Source of the DNA: Chromobotia macracanthus | Lineage: Eukaryota; Chordata; Actinopteri; Cypriniformes; Botiidae | Length of the DNA: 64,000 nt | NCBI GenBank assembly: GCA_036877525.1 | Contig: JAZGTH010000005.1 | Coordinates: 1,352,001 to 1,416,000, forward strand | Reading direction: 5' to 3' | Shown: positions 26,001 to 38,000 of the stretch, piece after piece | Position numbering within the stretch: position 1 is the stretch's first letter | Layout: each line of letters opens with the position of its first letter | The notes under the pieces: model-generated | Seen by the model: only the letters and a program-made list of their open reading frames with translations | Told to the model about the DNA's origin: nothing | Databases searched by the model: none | Made by a program: the position numbers and the translations under genes

Positions 26001-29000
26001 AAAGTGACAGTGCATCATATTTATTCTGTTAAACTGAAGATGGCACCCTAAATACTAGCCTTACTGCCACCTGCATGGATTATTGCCACTGTTCCAATGA
26101 AAAGAAATATACATAAAAACATAAAATTGAGTCTAAGAAATACAGTTACATTTAAACTAAACATAAAAATAGAGCGCATGCCCAGCAAATATGCCTGTGT
26201 GGGCCCACTGTGGGTAAGTGTAGTTTTACTGTGGGACAGTGTGAGCAGGGCAAGCCTGCAATAAACCCCAAGTGGACCCCGTCTGTGGGCTCGCCCACAG
26301 CAAACGTCTCAGGTTACGTATGTAACCCGGTTCCCTGAGATAGGGAACGAGATGCTGCGTCAGATGACGCAGCGTCGAGTTCCTACGAAATGGATCCCAC
26401 GCGGCCCCATATGGGTTAGTCCATGCGGGGCCCATGTGGATTTGCCATTGTGGGGACCCATGGGGGTTTTCTGTGGGCCAACCCACTGTGGGCTTGCCCA
26501 AAGAAAACCCACACAGGCCTTGTGTTTTAACATTTAAAGAATAAATAGAATGGATTATGGCAGTCAGAAGAAATAAACCTTTATTTGGCCAGGTATCATG
26601 TCGTAAATGTACTTTTTTCTTTAAAATATTTTAAAGATTATTTCTTTAAAATAAATGCATAAAAATGAAAAACATATACATTTTGGTACTCTAAACTCTT
26701 TGCGTGAAAAGCCCGCAAAAGTACCTGGCAGTGGGTATATAAGATGAGGTCTAAGGTCTAAGGACTCCATTCTGAAGACAGGACACTGCTTGACGGAAAG
26801 TTTTTCTGAGGTAAAGTATTTTTTAAAACTATTTTATTTAAATTTCTTTTAAAACGAATGTCTTTAATACAAATATCAGTTTCAACTGAGTGTAATTAAA
26901 CAAATACAAATACAAATCTTGACTCAGTACTGTTAAGTCTGAGGTAACAGCTCATTTTTCTCAGGGTATAGGCACTGTTTTTTAATGAAAAACAGTATGT
27001 TAATTCATATAGTATGTAATGTCTGACTACTAATGTTTATTCGCTTTGTTTTTGTGTCAGTTGTGTCAGCCACAGCTTAATAATACACCCCAACGGTTAT
27101 TTTTAAAGCCAGCTTAGAGAGCATCATTGGTTTTGTAAGTATATTTTTTGACTGAGTGTCAGGCTCTTATTTGCAGGTAAATCAATCACAGCTACATCAT
27201 GCAGCGAGTCATCAGTGATGTCTTAAAGCATTAAGTTATTCAGAGAAGGCCCTTTAAACATTTTAACATGAATTATATATTGAAAAATAATTATTTGTGC
27301 CTAGTAGTCATGTTAGCATTTATTAAATATGTTATAAAAACTGTATTTGTTACAGGTAAACACATTACATTATTATATTTCTCTTTCTTCAGACTTTCTT
27401 GTATGCTTGTTCATATTTGTGAAAGAGAAAGTATTATACAATTTTACTATCTATATTTTATAAGCAATACAAAAGACAAACTTAGTGGCATATTACAGAA
27501 AAATTCTAACTGTAGAATCCTTTCTTAACTATATAGAAGGCCTGACAGTTTCAGTAAAGACCTCATGTAGGCCAAACACTATTGCAGAACAACATTTCCA
27601 AAGTGCTAAACTTATCTTAATCTTAGATAGGAAAGCAGAAGCACACAAAACCATCAAACCTTGACCAACAACAGGTAATATTGTATCAACTCAACCAGAA
27701 GTCACCAGCTTAAATGTTTTTTTCATTTTTTACAGAAGCAAGGCCAATGTAAGAAGGAAGCCTGCTACAGTGCCATGGTACATTGATTTCATTAAATACC
27801 AAACATCTGTTGCTTTTGATAAAAGAGACAGCTAAATGAATAGGTACATTTAGATGAATAAGATATTGTAATTTTCATTACAGTTTTTTACATTATAGCT
27901 GTTATATACTAATGTATTACAACCTTAATTAGGCAAAGTATCTGGTAACAATTAGAGGTCCAAGCCCATTCTCCAATACAAGGCACATCCTTGTACGCAT
28001 GCTGACCACCCCATTGGCCCAGCAAATGTGCTGGAAGGACTCTGGCCAGAAGTTGGTTTTTGGGCAGATGCTGGTCTGAAAAGCAGGTACAGGTACAGTA
28101 TGTAATGTTTATATGGGATAGTCCTTAAAACGAGAATTTAAAAAAGAAAAGGGGAAGGAAAAATCAGTATTCAATAGTATATATAAATGAAAAATGTTAC
28201 CTTTACCCAGATATCCTCATTTGTTTGTCTTCAAAGGTCCACTGGATGACACACTGAGTAATTTTGCTTTCTTTGACAGCTCCAGGGCTTTTGTTACAAC
28301 AACAGATTGTACTGTATATTGTTTAAAAATAAATATTAAAATAGTAACAGATTTATTCATTATCACCATGTAAATACACTAATTTGGCACAATCCTGATT
28401 TTCAGTTGCATAATAAACCTATCCACTTTCCATCATGGCGGCAAGGGCGGACTGGCTATCTGGCACACAGGGCATTTTCCCAATAAACTTGTTTGTACAG
28501 ATGTCTTTGCTGTTTATTACTCTCCTTCACTCTCTCTTTTGAGCTGACACCGTAAAAACTACAAAGATAAAGCATATATTGTACAAAACTGACATAAAAC
28601 AATGTTATACACAAACTATAACAGACTTAAACATGAATTTACCGTGTGCGCCCTCTTAGACCATGCAGATAAATTAATTATTTTTCCAGGCTGTATGCCA
28701 TCTGCTTTTTACTGCCATCATGTTAATTTTACTAATAATGCAACGCTCCCACGTTCAATTCAACCATGTGCATCTGTCAAAACAGTCAGAGAGAGATGGA
28801 GAAGAAACGCAAGGGAGGCACAGAGAAGTTGTGTGAAATAAAGAAACAGGCCCTTTAGACAGATGCTGCAAAATTTGTCAATATAACATTTTCTGCCGCA
28901 GTAGAACTTTCATCAACTCTTGTGGCTGATGATGATAGTGGGGGTTGTGGCGGTGGCACTGGCAGCACCAGCACACACAGTGAGGAGGATAAGAAGAGGG

Positions 29001-32000
29001 AGAGAGATGAGGGAGAAGTGAGTGTAGTGCCTGTGGTTAGCAGAACTGCTTTCAAAACACTTAGGTGCTGAGAGAGAGAGAGAGAGAGTGTCAGAGAGAG
29101 GTAGAGCAGGGACTCCATGTTCTCATTGACTATTCCATGCTATAGTATGGAAAACAGTGATCTTCTGATCAACAATTTATCATGTCTCTTCTCTTTCTCC
29201 CTCAAACACACAGGCAGGCACAAGATGGATGTCATAGCCTGTTTTAGGATTCATCAGTGTGGATTATACAGTTTTTTTGTAATAATAAATGACACTTTCT
29301 AGAAGTATTTAATGTGTCAGCTCCCACTCCTTTCTACCTATTACATGGCTTCAGTGCTTTTATGGAATGATCAGATGTAGTGGGCTGGTCTTGGCCAAAA
29401 TGCCAGGGCTAATATTTTTGTCCCTGTCAAGCTCTGCATGGCAGGGTAAAATAATTAGTCAACATTTATTTCAAAATAACCAATTCAAATAATCTAATAC
29501 ACATGAAACAATCCTTAACCATAAACTAATTTTAAGTTCCCCCAATCAAAATGCAGAGTTTTGCAGTTTTTTTTTGCAGCCCATGTTTCACTAAGGGTAC
29601 ACTTAACCTCATAAGTGTTTTCTTAACTCAAGGGTTTTCATGCAAAAGGGCACTGATGTCGTGCTTTTGAAAATAAATATTTTTGGTGGAAGACAAAAGA
29701 AGATGCATGTAACTGACAAAAAGTTAGTAACTGACAGAATTGGACACATTTCACTTTCATTGTATTGTTTTATTGCAATGTCAGTTTTTTTTAAAATGTC
29801 TATTTGTTTTAAAAAGATAACTATCCCTTTAAGCGGTTTACACTTCTGAATGTATATATCTCTTAATTTATGTTAAAAAATTACATTGGTGGTAAATGTT
29901 TATGTTGTAAGAAGTGGAGTGGATTCCTACTAAGACTCGGACTCTGGTTGGCACCATATCATCCATTTTCTTCACATTTGGTCAGATGGTTCTGGCTGGG
30001 GTGGCGTACAGTCTAAAGGACTGGCGTAAAATACACGTGGCCCTTTGTCTCCCTTATTTCATCATCTTCCTCTACAGCTGGTGAGATCATTTACTGAATA
30101 AATATGTGTGTAATATCAGTCTACATGACTGTGATTTTTGTTCATGCAAGCAAAAATATTTCTAATTTTTGCTTGCTAATAAAAATTGTTTGTTGTCTAT
30201 TTTCCTGTATAAAACTTAATTTTAATTTTAATTTAATTTAATTTCATTGTATTCTCTAGCATGTTTATATTTTGCTTTGAAACTGTTTTAAACTAAAAAT
30301 ATATATATTCTTTTTAATTATTTAAACTTGTTTTAATATTTGTTAGGTAATCAATTGAATGCTAGTTTCTGGTTCAGGACATACAAATTTTCCCTATAGG
30401 TTATATAAGAAAGATTTCTTAATGGTAACAAAATGTTCTAATAAAACGGCACTGTACCTCAGCACCAGGTTTTGAATTAGATTATTAAGATTATTGAAAA
30501 ATTATATTATAAATTATAAATTATATTATTAATTTAATGTCTGAGTAATGACAAGACAGATGATTTTGCACATGGGGGTGTGGGGGGTGTGGGGGGTGGT
30601 GGGGGGTAAAAAAAAAAAGAAGCCTATAAAATAAAAGATAACACTTCAAGGGGCTACACTTCTGCTAAAGATTAAGAGAAAAACTGCCCCTTCCCTTGTG
30701 AGCCTTATCACCCTCAATTAGCAGAAAAACACGCCAATGAACACTGGCTCAAGAGGAAGGAGTCAATGGGCAAAGGAATTGCGGGTATATAAGGCCGGAT
30801 GCAGCTCGCTTTGAAACTTAATTTTGCTTCCGAGCTGAAAGTTCACTAATTGTGTTACACATCAGACATTTTGAACTCAAAGGCAACAGCAGAGTGAGTG
30901 ACATCACATTCAGTGGTTCTCACTCTCTCTTTTCAGTGGTTCCCCTCAGCGCCTCGGCAAACTGGGCTTTTCCTCTAAAGAGCTACAGATGATGTGTCCC
31001 TTTAAAAAGTCTTTCTGTCCGTGGATGTAGTCATATGCTGACTTCGTCTGATGCACACAATTGCTGTGTCATGTGTCTGGGCAACGTCCGTTGGGTGTGT
31101 TCACTTGTGCATTTGTCCGAATGATTGGTTTACAGCAATCGACCTGAAGGATGCATATTTTCATGTCTTGATTCTGCCTTGACACAGGCTCTTCCTTCAG
31201 TTTGATTTCTAGGGTCGGGACCTAGAAAGCAAACCAACAGGAACCTGGTGCTCCAGCACCTTAGTCGTCTGGGACTTTGGGTCAGCTGGGAAAAGAGCAA
31301 GCTCTTAACAACACAGGGCATCTCTTTTCTCAATATGGAGTTGGACTCTGTCACTATGGTGCCTCTCCGACTAGCACACACAGTCACTGCTGTGGTGCCT
31401 GAACCAAGATGGCAGTCCCACTGAAACTTTTTAGAGGCTCCTGGGGCATATGGCATTTATGGCCGCGGTCACTGCGCTCAGCCTGATGCATAAAACTGCT
31501 GTGCAAGATCAGGGAGGACGAGGAGCAGGTCTTGCTAGTTGCACCATACTGGCGTACCCGAACCTAGTTTTTGGACCTGATGCTCCTTTTGGCAGATTCC
31601 CCTGAGGAAGGACCTTCTTTTTTAGGGGTTGGGCCCCTGTCTAGCAGCCACGCTCCAACCTCTGGAACGTCCATGTGTGGTCCTTGGACAGGGCATAGAG
31701 GACCTGAGTGATCTACCCCCGGACATGGTGGACACTAACTCAGGCCAGGGCTTCATTTACCAGGTGGGCTTACGCCTTGAAGTGGAGCCTTTTTGCTGAC
31801 TGGTGTTCTTCCTGTGGGAAAGACCCCCACACTTACCCAGTCAGCTCTGTGCTTTCCTTACTGGAGGAAAGGATGGAGGCTGTCCCTTTCCACTCTGAAG
31901 GTGTACATGGCCACTATCTTAGGCCACCACCTGGCAGTGGCTGGCAAGTCTGTAAGAAAGCATGATCTTGTCATCAGGTTCCTAAGGGGTGCCTGGAGAC

Positions 32001-35000
32001 TGAACCCCCCGAGGCTGCCCCTCTTTCCATCTTGGGACCTTTCCGTAGTCCTTTCCGGTCAAAGGGGGCCCCATTCAAGCCGGTTTAGTCAGTCGAGCCA
32101 AAGATGTCTCTTAAGACACCTGACCGCGCTCACATCCATCAAGAGGGTTGGGGACCTGTAGGCATTGTCAGTCAGCGATTTATGCCTAGAGTTCAGGCCT
32201 ACTCTACTCTACAGTTTCCTTGTCGATAAACGTATGTCTTTCTCTTGGTGCTTCAATTCTGTCAGTCTCTGTTGACAGTGGTGCCATCCTGGGTAGGTAG
32301 GACCTGCACAGAGACATATCTCAGTTAGTTCTGCCCTGGTCAGTCCATACCTCATCTCCACACATCACCTCTTTTGGCGTGATGATCACATCACTTGGAA
32401 TGCTTTCCTTAGTGCTCTCTCATGGCTATATCCAGAGAGGAAGAAGGCCCATGCACTGTGGTACCTCTCTCCTGGGAATGAACAGGAACAATTGCTGGGA
32501 CCTCTCTGCGTCCAGACTCCACGCTCCACACCCTGTTTGGGATGCAGACACCTGTGTGGTGCACTGGATAGGTTACAGAGGCAGAAAAGCTGTCATACAT
32601 AGACACACCTTGCCCGCCCATACCTGCATCCCTGGCTCATAACATGGGTTGGCTTGTGGCACTTTCCATATCAACCCCGTACCTCAGTATGTTGACGTAA
32701 CATCAAACAAGTAAAGGCCATTCATACCACAAGCGAATGTGTAATGCAATGACGTTTTTGAATCTATGCTAGAGAGTCCTATAGAACTCACACCAGTCAG
32801 ACAAAGCAAATTTGTTTTTAATTTTTTTTTCCATTTCCCCACAATAAAACATGGAATCCAGTTATATTTCAGTTTCTGTACGTGCCTGTATTGTAGTTAC
32901 ACAAAATGGCAATTTGGTAAATCTATACCACAGAAAACTATATGGCAGACAAAGCACAATGAAGAGGAATCAGGTATGAGGACCGTTATCTCCTGGCCTG
33001 GTGCCTGCTGGCTCATCCTGAGGAACAGCAATCCTTGGGGAGTCTGTGTAAATGACAAATCTGATGCGCTACAATGTGAATAACCAATATGAACAGGACA
33101 GGAACTGGAACTATGAACAGGAACTATGTACAGTTAAACTGGTTATTTGTTGTAGCATCGCAATGATTTAACACAAGCTAAGTTTTACAATCAAATATTT
33201 ATTGACTGATGAGTAAACATTTTATATATATATATGTGTGTGTGTGTGTATATACTCACATCCTTAATTTATTAAACAAATTGTTAAACAAATTAACTGT
33301 TAGAGAATGTTATGGACGGTATACATTTGTATTGTTTTATCACAAAAAAATCTTTATCGATGTTTGTATTTTTAGACTAAACTGTTGTGCATATTAAGAA
33401 TAGCAGATATTTTATAATATGGACATACAATGCATATAATGATTTTTCTTTTACAATGTGCATGAACAAATTTCAATAACCTTTCAGTGCCTGCAGTAAT
33501 ATCATTCTTCCACGTTAAAGGTGGTACTCTGAATCTGCACGGTGGCTGGTTCTGAATGGTCGGGCTGAGGAAGCATTAAAGCATCTCCACCGTGTAGCAA
33601 AAATCAATGGCAAGCCTGAGATGACAGAAAAGATCACTTTGGAGGTTTCACATAAGCATTTACATTTGACATTTTTTAATTTAACAAATACATTTATAGA
33701 AAGATGGAAAAGATGTGTAGAGGTAGAAGTAGAGATGTGTACAATTGAGGGGTTGGCTGAGATTACCAAGAATTCAGTCTTGGCAAGATTGAGCTGGAGG
33801 TGACATTCCTTCAACAAGGCCAAGATGTCTAAAAAGCAGGCAGAGATAGAAACAAAGATGGTGGGGTCATTGAGTTGGAATAACAAAGTACAACTGTGTG
33901 TCATCTGCATAACAATTGTATGAGAGGCAATACAGGGCCTAGACAGGTTGTACACTAGACCCTCATTTGTAAGTTGCTTGAGATGTGTCTGCTAAATGAA
34001 TAAATGAATAAATATGTAGTGTAAATATATATATTAGGAAGGGAGCACATACCGGCCTCCAAGGTACTCCATTGTTCAGCCAATGTGGCATAGGTGCCTC
34101 TGCAAGATACCAAGTACCCATACACCAAGTATATGTCAATGGTGTATGAGAGATAAAGAAGTAGTCTGTTGAACGCCATCCTTTCAAAAGCTTTTGAAAA
34201 GAACATAGGATCAATGTCTCTAATTGTTGGCCACTGAGGGGTCAAATGTTGTTTTTTGCTTCCCAAAGTGATGGATGTGTTTATTATGTGTGAACTCCGG
34301 CAGGAGTGATGCAGAGATAGTACACAGAAGATGGGAGAGAATAGGATCAAGGGGGAAGAGAATTTTGGACAAAGCAAGTAGTTTGTCAATTTTTTATCAC
34401 CTTCAATGAAACATGTCATCCAGTTAGCTTTTGTTTATTTGACCCTAGCTATTGTTGTTACACAAAAGGGCAATTTGGTAAATCTATAGCACAGAAAGCT
34501 GTATGGCAAACACGCCGCAGAGAAGACCCTGTTTAGGCAGACACCTGTTAGGCACTTGTCCCTGTTGGCCAGAGATCAAGCTGCTCTTCCTCAGAGCTAT
34601 GTAGAAGGGGTCAGCAGGACCACATGACAGTCTATCAACTGAGGTTGTCGAGATATTTCTGAGTTCCAGAGCTTCCTTTGCCTGAAAAAAACCTATGCTC
34701 AGAAATAGAGTTCCTCCAGCAGGGTTAAATCCTGCTACTTTTGTGGCCCCAACTAGCCTTAAACCTATCCACAGTGTTTCTGTGGGAAGACTCTCTGAGG
34801 CACCCTGTTAAGGATAAAATCTGCTTTGTTTGATGTGGTAAAATATCATATTTGTAAGTCACATACAGCTTCATTTACTAGATGCTGTTGTTGATGTTTA
34901 GGTGCTAGAGTCACACATGCAGAAGGAAGTTCAATCCAGTAAGAGCATTTATACGGCATGTGATCTACTGAGAACCCCTGCTATGAGACGAATATCCATG

Positions 35001-38000
35001 TGTCTTATGGTTGTCTGGTAAGTATCATTTTTTTCTGTTTTAATATCTGTACCATGTATAAGTAATGTGAAACAGACCTTGGTTAGAACTAGTTATCCTT
35101 GCTAACAGGTTTTCAACTAGTTTTGCATATTATGGTCTAGCCATGGACCTTCAGAAGTTTGGGGTGAACGTCTATGTGATGCAAGTCATATTTGGGGCGG
35201 TAGATTTCCCTGCTAAACTCATCGCTCTTCTCATGCTGAGTTTCCTGGGCCGGCGTTTGACCCAAGGCACATGTCTCCTTATGTCAGCATCTGTAATATT
35301 TGCCAACATCTTTGTCCCTAAAGGTAAGAGGCCGACTGTCTCTAAAATTAGCACTTTTTAAATATGTAACAAATATATGGCACATATATAAACAACTTCA
35401 CTTCCTTAGAATGGACACATATACAAATTTCTGTATTTGACCTAATGCAACAGATGTCATGACATCTTTTACAAAGGGTAAATAAACATATGGCAGTATA
35501 GAAAATGTGCAATTTTTAATTTTTTAAAAAAATGTTTACACACACACACAAAATATGCCAAACTTGCGTTCGAGTTAAAGGATTTAAAACCAGGGCACCT
35601 TAAGTGCTATTGCCCAAATATTGATGCGCTAATTGCTTGGCTATTGCCGTCAACTTCTAAGCTATTTTTACTATTCCATTGTAAGCTATAATTATTTTGT
35701 AAAACACTGTATTTTCTTTAGCAATCTGAAACCTTACAAATTTTCTTGCTTACCAAACTTCCTTCCTAACAAATTTGCTTTTCACACTGCACTTAACCAT
35801 GGGTTATCCGCTTTTTAAACTCAGTTTTTAATTTTTGGTTCCAATTTATTTTCATTGCACTGCAATGAAAACCAGCCAACTAATATAATTTAAATTCTTT
35901 TTTACAACGTTGCACTGTTTCAAAGCAAAAGTTGTACAAAAATCAATATTAACAATTTACAAAACCCTAAAATGTCAGCAGCCCCCCAGTAAGCAAGCCA
36001 ACAGGGAGACAGTGGCAAGCCAAAACCAAATGATGGTAAACCAAAAGTCCAGAGATGTATAGATGAAGATAAATCCTTGAAAGAAACCATGCTCAACCAG
36101 GAGGGCCAGTGCTCTGGAACATTGAAGCTGCAATCTTTTTTTGAATAAAAACAGAATTATTTTACATAATTTATAATAATGATTTAAAATGTTATATTGA
36201 TTTAAAACTTGGGTCTGATTTTGTAACAAATGTCATGCACTGAGAAATTTTACAAGCAGAGATGGTGACAGAGGCATAACATTACTAATTGCAGCTATAA
36301 CATCGCACTGCTGTGACTAGCCAGGGAATAAAACTCTGCGGCTGCTGTTACATAAAACTGTGTTATTCAAATATTCCCACACTTGACAGTACATTCTGAA
36401 GTCCCAGCAAAACTGTTCATGATAAAGCTTTAACTCTTTTATCAGCCAGTGGAACTCCTCGTTTCCTTTTCTCTTGTTTCTACTGCTGTTTCTTGCAGTA
36501 CATGTAGATTCTTGTAATAAATGATCTGTCCTGGGATACAATGTGATTCCTTCATTCTAATAGGCTATAGTAAAATATATTGGGCTTTTTAGGTGAGAGA
36601 GCCCTGTTCTCCCTGGTCCTGTGTGTGCAGGAACAACTTGTTAAGGAGGAGGTCTCTGCTCCAACTTCTCCGTGCCACCAGAGGGAACCATCTGAGGCAC
36701 CAGAGGCAACCACATACCTGTGATTGACCATTTCCTGTTTACCTGCTGCTCATTTCTCCGCCAGTATAAAAGCTGTTGACTAACTTCGACCCTTTGCGAA
36801 GTCTTGTTTTGCACCGCTGATAATGCTAAGCCGTTTCTTCAGCATTTGTGTATTTACTGTGTTTCTCGATCTTGGACTGTTTATTCTGTTTTTTTCCCTG
36901 TTTGCTGCCCGCCCCGATTATTGGACTGTTTTTGAGCCTGCCTGTTTGTTTACAAAATAACAGCTGCAAATGGATCCTCATGCATCAGACCCCTCATTAC
37001 ACCACTGATAAGTTATGTTTGTCATGCTGCAACACCAACAAATACTTTGAGTAAATAGTTAGTTGTCCTGATTTTACAATCTATGCTCAGCTTCCTGACA
37101 TTATATTCCAGATGCCACTTTGTCCTGATAATTAGCAATAGTATAATTAATATAATAAAATGTTTCATAATTTTTTTAAACTGACATTGTGGTAATTTTA
37201 GCTTTTCCTGTCATTAAAAACAAGCAGTACAGTGAACGTGAGATGGAGCAAAGCCAAAGAAAAGCAAGGAACCATTATTTAACATTATTTAAAGCTGTAA
37301 TCAAAAACGTTTTGGTTAATGAACAGAAATTTAGTTGAATTGAACAAGTACTTAAAATATCTGTGTTCAAAATGGTCTCCTTATCTTACCATGGTTTGCA
37401 GCGGTAAGTTTATATTAATGATTTATAGTTTGAGCTGTCTGGTGATAATATTGTGAGAAATGTTAATTTGATTATTCATCTGGGTGGTTGTCACGGCTTT
37501 AAACAGAAAGAAGACCTGGCTACTATATTGTGTGGGTGCTGACTGAGGATAGTAAGGCATTTGTAGCTTGTACCTCATAACTTGTAAATGTTACGAAAAA
37601 AACTTGAATTTTATGTTTTAAACAGAGATGGCGATACAGAGGCAAATTACAGATTGCAGCTTAAAGGGGTTATAGGATATGTTTTCAATGTTTTCCTTAG
37701 TGTGTTACACATGCACAAACAGCTGCATAAGCTCTTCAAAGTTACAAATCTTAAAGTCTTTCACAAAATCATTTATTTTAAACTAAAAGGCTGATCCAGA
37801 CCTTCTGAAAACACCTCAGTTGACTCCTTCCAGTTGACTCCATTCTCATGTCAAAGTGTGGGAATATTTGAATAACACAGCCCAAATGTATATGCAAAGA
37901 AAGATAGCATGGCTGCAGTTATCGCAGCTGTGTTGTCGCTTATGACGCGGCCACAGTTCCATAGTTCAAAATAAGACTGATGACTTGCTGTATGTATTTT

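Larger units (their letters stand above)
25499..29828. mobile_element. TTAA-flanked DNA transposon, 4.3 kb, with nested insertions
   Basis: The left terminus AGGGATATTGTACTC and the right terminus (reverse complement AGGGATAGTTATC) are inverted, and each is bordered by TTAA (25495-25498; 29829-29832). A second inverted pair lies further inside: TTGCATGAAAACCCTTAAG near 25611 and its reverse complement near 29621-29644. A TTAA target suggests a piggyBac- or Kolobok-type mechanism. No transposase of either type is visible inside. The interior holds a minisatellite with a DIRS terminus and a hAT fragment. Confidence 0.6.

Noticed and set aside
28855..29118. Minus-strand ORF rich in Ser/Leu
   Set aside because: It is the antisense of the hAT transposase fragment plus a (GA)n tract.
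31130..31456. Minus-strand ORF of 108 codons
   Set aside because: It is antisense to the DIRS copy B RT remnant, whose plus-strand AIDLKDAYFH block is the real signal.
33515..33955. Single 146-codon minus-strand gene
   Set aside because: It mixes the antisense of exon 5 with LINE RT sequence; only the LINE part is meaningful.
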